Of a stretch of DNA of 64,000 nucleotides, positions 42,314 through 50,077 are shown piece after piece. How positions within the stretch are numbered: the first letter of the stretch is position 1; every line of letters starts with the position of its first letter. The stretch covers positions 1 through 64,000 of the forward strand of contig JAZNNI010000085.1 of NCBI GenBank assembly GCA_045580145.1, written 5' to 3'. The position numbers and the translations under genes were made by a program. The notes beneath the pieces were generated by a model. The model had not been told where the DNA came from. It did no database searches and saw nothing but the letters and a program-made list of their open reading frames with translations. This DNA comes from UBA1738 sp045580145. Its GTDB lineage: Bacteria; Bacillota; Clostridia; UBA1381.

Positions 42314-43711
42314 TTGTCAATAATGGAAAAATGGGGTATAATTTTCCTATTGAAAGGACTGATTGCTATAATTCCGGTAGAAAAAAATCACGAATATATA
42401 ATTGATATAGAGGCGCTTTCTTCTGAAGGAAGCGGCATTGCGAGAGTAGATGGTTACACTCTTTTTGTGCCGCAGACGGTAAAAGGAGACAAAGCAAGAA
42501 TACTTGTTTTAAAAACGAAGTCGTCGTATGGGTATGCAAAGGTGTTGGAGATTATAAAGCCGTCACCTGATAGAGTGTCGCCGCCTTGCGAGCATTTTTC
42601 AAAATGCGGCGGGTGTCAGCTTATGGCACTTTCTTATGATGCACAGTTTGAATTTAAAAGACAGACTGTTTGCGATGCACTTTTGCGGATTGGCGGCATA
42701 GATGCCAATGTGGATATAATCGGAATGGAAGTGCCCGATAGGTACAGAAATAAAATGATATTCCCGATTGACAAAAATGGGGATTGGGGCTTTTACCGAG
42801 AGAGAAGTCACGATGTTATACCGCTTACTGATTGTCTTTTGGGCGATGAAATTAATCGGGAGATAATGGATACTGTCTCGGAATTCATTAAGGAACATAA
42901 TATCTCTGTTTATGATGAAAATTTGCATAAAGGGATTATAAGGCGTGTTTTTATAAGAAACACAAAGAGTGAGATTATGGTCGTTATATCGGTAAATGCG
43001 GATAAGCTTCCTTATAAGGACGAGTTGATTGACAAATTGAGGTTGGTATCTTCCAAAATTACCGGAATTATTTTGAATATAAACAAAAAGCGGACAAATC
43101 TTGTTCTGGGCGAAAAAAATGTTACGCTTTGGGGAAGAGACAGGCTTTCGGACACTCTCTGCGGACTTTCGTATGAAATTTCGCCGCACAGCTTTTTTCA
43201 AGTGAACCCTGTGCAGACGGAAAAGCTTTATAATACTGCGATTGAGTTTGCAGATATTTCGGATACCGACACCGTTATGGATATATACTGCGGAATAGGT
43301 ACAATTTCGCTTACTGCGGCGAAAAAAGCAAGGTCGGTAATCGGTGTTGAGATAGTCCCGCAGGCGATAGAAAATGCAAAGGAAAATGCAAAGAGAAATG
43401 GGATAGAAAATGCGGAGTTTTATTGCTCGGCGGCTGAGGATATTGTACCTGAGCTTATTAAAAACGGGCAAAAGCCTGATATTGTTATTCTTGACCCGCC
43501 AAGAAAAGGAAGCGATGAAAAGACGCTGTCGGCAATCGTTTCTGCAAAGCCGGAGCGGATTGTGTATGTGTCCTGTAACCCTGCAACACTGGCAAGGGAT
43601 GCAAAGTTTCTGACTGAAAATGGATATAGGTCAGAAAAAGCAACAGCGGTCGATATGTTCCCATATACGACGCACGTCGAGTGCTGTATGCTAATGACCT
43701 TGGAAAAATAA
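42314..43711 (+). CDS. 23S rRNA (uracil-5-)-methyltransferase, RumA/RlmCD family
   Basis: S-adenosylmethionine-dependent methylation of a uridine in 23S rRNA. 465 residues from the first possible start. TRAM domain near the N-terminus (IIDIEALSSEGSGIARVDGYTLFVP), a [4Fe-4S] site CEHFSKCGGC, SAM loop DIYCGIGTISLTAA, DPPRKG and the catalytic Cys in YVSCNPATLARD. The start is unclear: a promoter-like TTGTCA-17-TATAAT covers 42314-42342, and the only good ribosome site (GAAAGGA, 42352-42358) is followed in frame by CTG, ATT and ATA but no ATG, GTG or TTG. The homologous region begins near 42371. Confidence 0.85.
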   Translation: MSIMEKWGIIFLLKGLIAIIPVEKNHEYIIDIEALSSEGSGIARVDGYTLFVPQTVKGDKARILVLKTKSSYGYAKVLEIIKPSPDRVSPPCEHFSKCGGCQLMALSYDAQFEFKRQTVCDALLRIGGIDANVDIIGMEVPDRYRNKMIFPIDKNGDWGFYRERSHDVIPLTDCLLGDEINREIMDTVSEFIKEHNISVYDENLHKGIIRRVFIRNTKSEIMVVISVNADKLPYKDELIDKLRLVSSKITGIILNINKKRTNLVLGEKNVTLWGRDRLSDTLCGLSYEISPHSFFQVNPVQTEKLYNTAIEFADISDTDTVMDIYCGIGTISLTAAKKARSVIGVEIVPQAIENAKENAKRNGIENAEFYCSAAEDIVPELIKNGQKPDIVILDPPRKGSDEKTLSAIVSAKPERIVYVSCNPATLARDAKFLTENGYRSEKATAVDMFPYTTHVECCMLMTLEK

Positions 43712-43730
43712 AGAACAAAGGAGTGACGAT

Positions 43731-44726
43731 ATGAAGAAAGAGGTATCTAAAGGTATTTCCTTAATGAACGTATTTTTATGCTTTTGCGTTGTTATGATAC
43801 ACTTAACCTCGTCACCACTGGGAGCATTGGAAAGAGGCGGTTTTTCACATATTTTTATTTTTGTAATAAATAAACTACTTTGTTTTTCGGTGCCGGCATT
43901 TATATTTTTAAGCGGATTCAAGCTTTATTCTAAGTATAGCGATGAAAAAATTAATCTAAAGGAATTTTTCTCAAAAAGAGTTAAGAAAATAATTGTTCCA
44001 TATATAATAAGTGTGTTTGTTTATTTTATATACTTTTATTTAAAACATTGGGTGAGTATTAAAGACCTTTTAGAGTATATATTTTTGGGAACATTGGCGG
44101 CGCATTTTTACTATATCATAATTGCAGTGCAGATGTATCTTTTGTTCCCTTTCCTTAAAAATATTTTCAATAAAAATCAGGTGCTTACCATAGTTTTAAC
44201 TTTGGTCCTAACCGTTTTGTGCCAACAGTTTTTGACATTTAAGTATTCCGACAGATTTTTTGGAAGCTATATTTTCTATTTTGTGTTAGGAATATTATTT
44301 GCAAGGTATAAGGCAAGTGAAAGTAAATACTTGGTTACGGGAGCTTTAGGATTTTTGCCTGCGGCAATACTTCACATAAGTCTTTCATATATGTCAGGAT
44401 TGGAAAGATTCGTATATAGTTATGCAGAAATAGTGAACATTATCTATGTCACATTTTCTATTATGACAATATATGGAGTCTGCATCAGGCTTTCGGGGAA
44501 ATACGATTTTATAAACAAGTACGCAAAAATGCTGGGAAACATATCATACAATGTATATTTGTATCATATTTTAGTGATATTTTTTCTTGAGTATGACGTT
44601 TTTCCCTATTTTGATTTATCTGTAAAAGAGAGATTTGTAATTTCATTTATTTTTGTATATTCTTTGATTTTTATATATGGATTTTTAAGCAGAAAAAACT
44701 ATGCAAGGAGCAGAGAGAATGGCTGA
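43731..44726 (+). CDS. Acyltransferase 3 family membrane protein
   Basis: 331 residues, about ten membrane helices. N-terminal block GISLMNVFLCFCVVMIHL (with the catalytic-type His) and SVPAFIFLSGFKLY match the OafA/WecH/NolL-like O-acyltransferases that decorate surface polysaccharide or peptidoglycan. AAAGGAGTG precedes the ATG. Overlaps the TraX-like gene slightly, suggesting an operon of surface-related genes. Confidence 0.82.
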   Translation: MKKEVSKGISLMNVFLCFCVVMIHLTSSPLGALERGGFSHIFIFVINKLLCFSVPAFIFLSGFKLYSKYSDEKINLKEFFSKRVKKIIVPYIISVFVYFIYFYLKHWVSIKDLLEYIFLGTLAAHFYYIIIAVQMYLLFPFLKNIFNKNQVLTIVLTLVLTVLCQQFLTFKYSDRFFGSYIFYFVLGILFARYKASESKYLVTGALGFLPAAILHISLSYMSGLERFVYSYAEIVNIIYVTFSIMTIYGVCIRLSGKYDFINKYAKMLGNISYNVYLYHILVIFFLEYDVFPYFDLSVKERFVISFIFVYSLIFIYGFLSRKNYARSRENG

Positions 44727-45408
44727 TATGAAAAAATTATCGGGAAATCAGCTCAAGGTTATAGCTTTAATTGCTATGACCATTGACCATATAGGTATGC
44801 AGATTTTCAAGGAATACCGTATCTTGCGGATAATAGGCAGAATAGCCTTCCCGATTTTTGCGTATATGATTGCGGAGGGCTGCAGATATACAAAAAGCAA
44901 AAAGAAGTATTTGCAGACGATGGTAATTTCAGCAGCGGTCTGTCAGGTGGCGTACTTTTTTGCGCTGGACTCACTTTATCAATGCATACTGGTGACGTTT
45001 TCGCTGTCGCTGCTGCTTATTTTTGCATATGATAAGGCAAGTAAAAATACCGACGCAAAAAGCTATGGAATTTTGTTTGTTACATTTTTGGGGGTACTTT
45101 TTCTGACAGAGGTGCTGCCAAATATTTTAAAGGGTACAGATTATCGAGTTGACTATGGCTTTTGGGGAGTCGTGCTTCCGCTTTTGGTTTATATAGGTGA
45201 AGGTAAAGCTCAGAAGCTTATGTATGCCGCAGCGGGACTTACCTTGGTTGCGGCTGATTTTGGTGGTGTGCAGTGGTATGCATTTGCGGCACTTCCGTTT
45301 TTGGCGCTATATAGCGGAAAACGAGGTAAAATGCAGATGAAAAACTTTTTCTATATTTACTATCCTGTGCATCTTGTAGTGATATATTTAATAAGCTATA
45401 TTATATAG
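44719..45408 (+). CDS. TraX family membrane protein
   Basis: 229 residues, about eight membrane helices. The family block LSGNQLKVIALIAMTIDHIGMQI followed by LRIIGRIAFPIFAYMIAEGCRYTKSKKKYL is diagnostic. TraX acetylates F pilin in conjugative plasmids, but chromosomal Firmicutes homologues have unknown acyltransferase-like roles. Start chosen at 44719 after AGGAGCAGAG, overlapping the acyltransferase gene by 8 bp. Confidence 0.85.
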   Translation: MADMKKLSGNQLKVIALIAMTIDHIGMQIFKEYRILRIIGRIAFPIFAYMIAEGCRYTKSKKKYLQTMVISAAVCQVAYFFALDSLYQCILVTFSLSLLLIFAYDKASKNTDAKSYGILFVTFLGVLFLTEVLPNILKGTDYRVDYGFWGVVLPLLVYIGEGKAQKLMYAAAGLTLVAADFGGVQWYAFAALPFLALYSGKRGKMQMKNFFYIYYPVHLVVIYLISYII

Positions 45409-45425
45409 TATTTTTGGAGGAATTT

Positions 45426-45953
45426 ATGAAAACGATAGTGGTATATAAATCAAAATACGGGTCGACAAAGCAATATGCTGATTGGATTGCAGAAGAACTT
45501 GAATGCAGGGGTGTTGAAGCAAAGGAAGCAACCCTTGATATGCTTAAAGAATATGACACAATAATCTACGGGGGCGGTTTGTATGGAGAGGTTATTAATG
45601 GTGTGAGTCTAATTACTAAGAATATCGACAGTCTTTCGGGTAAGAAGATAATTGTTTATACGACAGGTATTACCCCACTATCCTGCCGTGATTATTATGA
45701 TAAGCTGGTTATAGACAAGAACTTTAAAAAAGGCGTGCCTGAAAATGTGCGGATATTTAACTTTTTAGGGAAGATGATTATTAATGAGCTTTCTTTAGTA
45801 CATAAAACTGCTATAAAGACCTTAAAAAAGATTATGTCAACAAAGGAAAATCCGAGCGAAATGGAGAAACTTTTAGTAGAGCTTTGTGATGCAGACGGGG
45901 ATTTTACTGACAAAAATGAAACCAAAGCGCTTATTGATTATGTAAGTAAATAA
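45426..45953 (+). CDS. Flavodoxin domain-containing protein
   Basis: 175 residues. The FMN phosphate loop is seen as VVYKSKYGSTKQYADWIAEEL, then TIIYGGGLYGEVINGV. It resembles HemG-type protoporphyrinogen-oxidase-like flavodoxins, but no haem genes lie nearby, so a general redox role is safer. Start at 45426 after GGAGGAATTT. Confidence 0.85.
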   Translation: MKTIVVYKSKYGSTKQYADWIAEELECRGVEAKEATLDMLKEYDTIIYGGGLYGEVINGVSLITKNIDSLSGKKIIVYTTGITPLSCRDYYDKLVIDKNFKKGVPENVRIFNFLGKMIINELSLVHKTAIKTLKKIMSTKENPSEMEKLLVELCDADGDFTDKNETKALIDYVSK

Positions 45954-45954
45954 T

Positions 45955-45985
45955 AAAACCCACCTTTTGAAAAGGTGGGTTTTAA
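45955..45985. terminator. Bidirectional terminator
   Basis: AAAACCCACCTTT (45955-45967) and AAAGGTGGGTTTT (45971-45983), a 13-bp perfect stem between the convergent flavodoxin and PurF-like genes. Confidence 0.88.
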
Positions 45986-45987
45986 AA

Positions 45988-47412
45988 TTATTCTTTTCCG
46001 TCCCAGCAGTAGGTACAGAGCTTACATTTATCCATTCCGATTGCTTCGATAATTCCGTCCAAGGTCTGAAATTCAAGAGATGCAAAGTTTAGCTTTTCGC
46101 AAATGGCATTTCTTAAATTTTTACCTCTTTGGGTATTTGAGTCGCTGTACTCATCAAGATGCTTAAGCCCCTCTTCGCCTTCTATTTCCATAATGGTTTT
46201 TCTTGTGATAAGCTCCATTGGGTCTGTGGCACGTGAGAAATTCAAGTATTTACAGCTATACATAATTGGAGGACAGGCAGAGCGCATATGAACTGATTTT
46301 GCACCATTGTCGTAAAGGAAATCAACTGTCCCTTTAAGCTGTGTTCCGCGAACGATTGAGTCGTCTACAAAAAGCAGATTTTTACCTGAAATCAAATCGT
46401 GAACGGGAATTTGCTTCATTTTCGCAATTTTATTTCTATCGTCCTGATGGGTAGGGGTAAAGCTTCTTGCCCAAGTAGGAGTGTATTTGATAAAAGGTCT
46501 TGCAAAAGGGATATTACAGCCGTTTGAATATCCGATTGCGTGAGGTGTTCCGGAGTCTGGTACTCCGCAGACATAGTCGATGCTTTCGGCATTTCCTGCC
46601 TTTTTATCGTTCGATGCCATTATCTGTCCGTTTTTGCAACGCATAACTTCAACATTTATACCTTCATAGGTCGATGTTGGAAAGCCATAGTATGACCATA
46701 GGAATGAGCAAATGCGCATTTCCTTTCCAGGAGGTGAAAGCTGAGTAATGCTATCTGCTGTGATTTCCACAATTTCTGCAGGACCAAGCTCTTTTTCAAT
46801 CTCATAGCCAAGCTTTTGACCTGCAAAGGATTCAAATGTGACGCAGTATCCGTCTTCAGATTTTCCTATCATAACCGGAAGTCTGCCGAGCCTGTCGCGT
46901 GCGGCGATTAATTTTCCGTCATTTTTCAATATAAGGATAGAGGCTGTGCCATCAATTGAGTCCTGAGCAAACCTTATGCCTTCAGCAAAATCGTTTTTTT
47001 GGTTTATAAGTGCTGCGATTAAGTCAGTTTGGTTTACGGCGCCGCCTGTCATTGCATCAAAATGTCCGTGAGAGGATGAAAGAAACTCGTCTATCAGCTT
47101 GTCTGCATTATTTATCATACCTATCATACATATAGCGTATGCTCCAAGCTGAGAGCGGATAAGCTTTGGCTGTGGGTCATAGTCACTGATACAGCCTATT
47201 GCGGATTTTCCTGTCATCTCCTCAAAAACGTGGTCGAATTTGGTACGAAAAGGAGAATTTTGTATGTTGTGAATTTCTCTTTGAAGCCCGATTTTTTCGT
47301 CATATGCCGCCATTCCGCCGCGACGTGTTCCTAAGTGTGAATGATAGTCAGTTCCGAAAAATACGTCTGATATTACGTTGCGCTTGCTGACTGCACCAAA
47401 AAAGCCTCCCAT
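45988..47412 (-). CDS. PurF-like amidophosphoribosyltransferase homologue lacking the glutaminase cysteine
   Basis: About 474 residues. The C-terminal half has the PRPP-binding loop LLFVDDSIVRGTQLKG, and CKLCTYCW at the end looks like an Fe-S ligand set, as in PurF. The N-terminal half follows the Ntn glutaminase layout (LGTRRGGMA, SRDRLGRLP-like AARDRLGRLPVM), but where PurF has Met-Cys-Gly this protein has Met-Gly-Gly (MGGFFGAVS), so the catalytic N-terminal Cys is absent. It may use free ammonia or have another role. Not in a purine operon. Start chosen at 47412, after GGAGGTAATGACA. Confidence 0.8.
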   Translation of the reverse strand: MGGFFGAVSKRNVISDVFFGTDYHSHLGTRRGGMAAYDEKIGLQREIHNIQNSPFRTKFDHVFEEMTGKSAIGCISDYDPQPKLIRSQLGAYAICMIGMINNADKLIDEFLSSSHGHFDAMTGGAVNQTDLIAALINQKNDFAEGIRFAQDSIDGTASILILKNDGKLIAARDRLGRLPVMIGKSEDGYCVTFESFAGQKLGYEIEKELGPAEIVEITADSITQLSPPGKEMRICSFLWSYYGFPTSTYEGINVEVMRCKNGQIMASNDKKAGNAESIDYVCGVPDSGTPHAIGYSNGCNIPFARPFIKYTPTWARSFTPTHQDDRNKIAKMKQIPVHDLISGKNLLFVDDSIVRGTQLKGTVDFLYDNGAKSVHMRSACPPIMYSCKYLNFSRATDPMELITRKTIMEIEGEEGLKHLDEYSDSNTQRGKNLRNAICEKLNFASLEFQTLDGIIEAIGMDKCKLCTYCWDGKE

Positions 47413-47445
47413 TGTCATTACCTCCGCCATTTAGAATATGAATAT

Positions 47446-47481
47446 ATTTTAACATATTTGAAAATATAGGTCAATAACCTA
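47446..47481 (-). promoter_or_regulatory. Promoter of the PurF-like gene with inverted repeat
   Basis: On the minus strand TTGACC (47470-47475), 17 bp, TAAAAT (47446-47451 on plus as ATTTTA). TAGGT-caata-ACCTA (47467-47481) is an inverted repeat covering the -35, a possible operator. Confidence 0.5.
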
Positions 47482-47548
47482 CATACTAATATTGTCATTT
47501 TGTAGAAAATTTTAGATAAAACAGGGGAAGGATATTGTTAATTCTTTC

Positions 47549-47635
47549 TTTATATAAAAATAAACCCTGTCTGCAGACGTAGGATTTTGGCAGCATTTTT
47601 GTTATTCTGTCATTTGGGGGCGCACTTTCCTGCAT
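47549..47635 (-). repeat. Dispersed intergenic repeat, copy 2
   Basis: Matches 29339-29422. Here the aligned frame is open and reads QE-x-x-x-x-NDRITKMLPKSYVCRQG within a 65-codon open frame, but no ribosome site precedes it. It lies directly downstream of the pyk terminator. The rest of the 47431-47678 gap holds the promoter and terminator described separately. Confidence 0.65.
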
Positions 47636-47637
47636 AA

Positions 47638-47673
47638 TAAAAAAGCAAGCTTCCGAAAATGTTGGAAGCTTAC
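47638..47673 (-). terminator. pyk terminator
   Basis: On the minus strand GTAAGCTTCC and GGAAGCTTGC form a 10-bp stem followed by T6, just after the pyk stop codon. Confidence 0.85.
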
Positions 47674-47678
47674 TTTTG

Positions 47679-49091
47679 TCAAATTGTTTCAACTTTAATT
47701 ATATTTGTATTTCCAGATTTTCCTTCTGCCTTTCCTCCGGTCATAACAATACTGTCACCTTCTTTGAGAGAAAGGACTTCTTTTGCTTTTTGACAGGCGT
47801 GGTAGAAAAGAACGTCGGTAGAATCAAATCTTTCGCTGAGAACGGGTGTAACGCCCCAGGAAAGAGAAAGCTTGTACCAAACCTTTTTGTTAATTGCCAT
47901 CCCGATAATATCGACAGGCGCGCGGAACCTTGATACCATTCGTACTGTCATTCCCGAAACAGAGCTTACGACAATCGCCTTTGCGCCGATGTCGATTGCC
48001 ATTCCGCAGGTCGCGTGAGAAATAGCGTCAAGCTGGTTTTTTATCTGGAAGTCTGCGGCATAAAAACGCTTTTTATAGTGAATGTGATTTTCAGTTTCTT
48101 CGACAATTCTTGCCATTGTCTTCACAGTTTCAACAGGATATTTTCCTGCAGCAGATTCGCCCGAGAGCATTACTACACTTGTGCCATCGTAAACTGCGTT
48201 TGCAACGTCGGAAATTTCAGCTCTTGTTGGACGTGGGTTATAAATCATAGATTCAAGCATTTCAGTCGCTGTTATAACTCGTTTTCCGAGCATTCTGCAT
48301 TTTGTAATTAAGTATTTCTGAATAGACGGAAGCTCTGCAAACGGAACTTCAACGCCGAGGTCGCCACGGGCAATCATAATTCCGTCACATTCCTCGCATA
48401 TATCGTCTATATAGTCAATTCCCATACGATTTTCGATTTTTGCTATAAGCCCAATGTCTGTGCCGCCATTTTCGTCAAGGAAAGCACGAATTGATTGAAT
48501 ATCCTCGCGTGTGGATACGAAGGAAGCTGCAACATAGTCGACATCATTTTCTATGCCGAACAAGAGGTCTGATTTATCCTGATCGCTCAGGAAGGTCTGA
48601 TTTAAAACTTTATTCGGAAAGCTCATACTTTTTCTGTTTGAAAGCTCGCCGCCTACAATTACTCTACAGATAACATCTGTTTTTGTTTTTTCAACAACTT
48701 CAAATATAACAAGTCCGTTGTTTACCTGGACAATATCCCCGAGCTGCAAGTCGTCAACAAGGCCTTGATAATTGACCGATACCCGAGTTTCATCGCCATC
48801 AATTTCTTCAGTGGTGAAACTGAAGGTGTCGCCGTCATTTACTGTAACCTTATTGTTTTTAAATGTTTTAATGCGATACTCAGGACCTTTAGTGTCGAGC
48901 ATTATGGCGATTGGAAGGTTGAGCTTTTCACGAACTCGTTTTATCATATCTATTGTTTCCTGATGCTCGCTGTGTGTGCCGTGTGAGAAATTGAGCCTTG
49001 CTACGTTAAGACCTGCTTTGCACATTTGTGTGAATACCGTTTCATCATTGCTCGCAGGACCGATTGTACAAATTATTTTGGTTTTTCTCAT
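47679..49091 (-). CDS. pyk: Pyruvate kinase
   Basis: Last ATP-forming step of glycolysis. 470 residues, the short form without the C-terminal PEP-utiliser-like domain. Seen are KIICTIGPASND, the substrate loop NFSHG, the catalytic Lys in GLIAKIENRMGIDYID, MIARGDLGVE and the ATEMLESM block. Own terminator, probably monocistronic. Confidence 0.97.
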   Translation of the reverse strand: MRKTKIICTIGPASNDETVFTQMCKAGLNVARLNFSHGTHSEHQETIDMIKRVREKLNLPIAIMLDTKGPEYRIKTFKNNKVTVNDGDTFSFTTEEIDGDETRVSVNYQGLVDDLQLGDIVQVNNGLVIFEVVEKTKTDVICRVIVGGELSNRKSMSFPNKVLNQTFLSDQDKSDLLFGIENDVDYVAASFVSTREDIQSIRAFLDENGGTDIGLIAKIENRMGIDYIDDICEECDGIMIARGDLGVEVPFAELPSIQKYLITKCRMLGKRVITATEMLESMIYNPRPTRAEISDVANAVYDGTSVVMLSGESAAGKYPVETVKTMARIVEETENHIHYKKRFYAADFQIKNQLDAISHATCGMAIDIGAKAIVVSSVSGMTVRMVSRFRAPVDIIGMAINKKVWYKLSLSWGVTPVLSERFDSTDVLFYHACQKAKEVLSLKEGDSIVMTGGKAEGKSGNTNIIKVETI

Positions 49092-49276
49092 ATAATGATG
49101 CCTTCTTTCAAGATTTATCCAATTATATCATATAATAAAAACATAAAATTGTAAATAGTATTGCCTAAAATGATGAAAAAAACATATGTGTTTTAAAAAT
49201 CACAGCATATTTTTTGTAAAAATCGAACCCAAAAAGAAGAAAGGGGATTTTAAATATAAAAAAAGGGAAAATTCGC

Positions 49277-49305
49277 TTGACAATTATATGGTTTAGCAGT
49301 ATAAT
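49277..49305 (+). promoter_or_regulatory. Perfect consensus promoter of the mgtC-like gene
   Basis: TTGACA (49277-49282), 17 bp, TATAAT (49300-49305), giving a leader of about 25 bases. Nothing else is seen in 49092-49276. Confidence 0.85.
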
Positions 49306-49337
49306 GATGCAATATTATAGAAAAGGAGTGCATAGAA

Positions 49338-50006
49338 GTGACCGAAGTTTTGACGCAGCAGGCTGTATTCTTCGTGCGGCTTTTGCTGGCGTGTGTATGC
49401 GGCGGGATGATCGGCTATGAGAGAACAAACAGAGGAAAGGGAGCAGGAATAAGGACGCATATTATTGTTGCTCTTGCATCAGCGCTTATGATGCTCGTCT
49501 CAAAATATGGATTTGGGGATATGGCATCGGGAGGCGGCGATGGCTCGCGTATTGCAGCACAGGTAGTAAGCGGAGTCGGTTTTTTGGGCGCAGGTATGAT
49601 TTACTTTAATGGCAGACACTCTGTCAAGGGACTAACGACTGCAGCAGGAATATGGGCAACCTCCGGAGTGGGTCTCGCTCTCGGTGCAGGTCTTTATCTA
49701 ATGGGTATTTTGACGGCGGTTATGATTGTTGCAATGCAGAGGCTTTTGCACAAGAACTTTAAAATGCTTCAGCTTCCAAATGAAGAAATTTTAAAGGTCG
49801 TAATTACCGATGAGAAGGAATCATTAGAGTACTTACATAATGTGCTTGACCGGTATGAAATTGTTATTACTAAATTCAGTTTCACAAGAGCAGATGACTA
49901 TACTGTTGAGGTTGAGATGCATATAAATGTACCGCCGACAACAGACTACAATAGGCTGATTGAAACGTTCCAGGAAAGCAAATGCTTTAAGGCTGTAAGT
50001 ATTTAA
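49338..50006 (+). CDS. MgtC/SapB family membrane protein
   Basis: 222 residues. Four to five N-terminal helices with the family motif GGMIGYERTNRGKGAGIRTHIIVALASALMML (recognised in parts) and GVGFLGAGMIYF, then a cytosolic ACT-like C-terminal domain. Chromosomal MgtC homologues relate to magnesium or membrane potential homeostasis. GTG start with AAAGGAGTG. Confidence 0.88.
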   Translation: MTEVLTQQAVFFVRLLLACVCGGMIGYERTNRGKGAGIRTHIIVALASALMMLVSKYGFGDMASGGGDGSRIAAQVVSGVGFLGAGMIYFNGRHSVKGLTTAAGIWATSGVGLALGAGLYLMGILTAVMIVAMQRLLHKNFKMLQLPNEEILKVVITDEKESLEYLHNVLDRYEIVITKFSFTRADDYTVEVEMHINVPPTTDYNRLIETFQESKCFKAVSI

Positions 50007-50036
50007 AAACACCCTAAGAAGATTTTAGGGTGTTTT
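50006..50036 (+). terminator. Terminator after mgtC-like gene
   Basis: AAACACCCTAA and TTTAGGGTGTTT form the stem, ending in TTTTA. Confidence 0.8.
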
Positions 50037-50040
50037 ATTG

Positions 50041-50075
50041 TGCCAAAAAGGCAGACATTTTGTCTGCCTTTTTGG
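50041..50075 (-). terminator. Terminator of the sodium symporter gene
   Basis: CAAAAAGGCAGAC and GTCTGCCTTTTTG form a 13-bp perfect stem with A-run/T-run character on both strands, just after the symporter stop codon. Confidence 0.8.
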
Positions 50076-50077
50076 AT

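Noticed and set aside
42599..43471. 290-codon minus-strand frame inside the RumA-type gene
   Set aside because: Antisense shadow of a well conserved methyltransferase.
47495..47692. 65-codon open frame on the minus strand after pyk
   Set aside because: No ribosome site; the frame crosses the pyk terminator and consists mainly of the dispersed repeat, so it is treated as repeat rather than gene.
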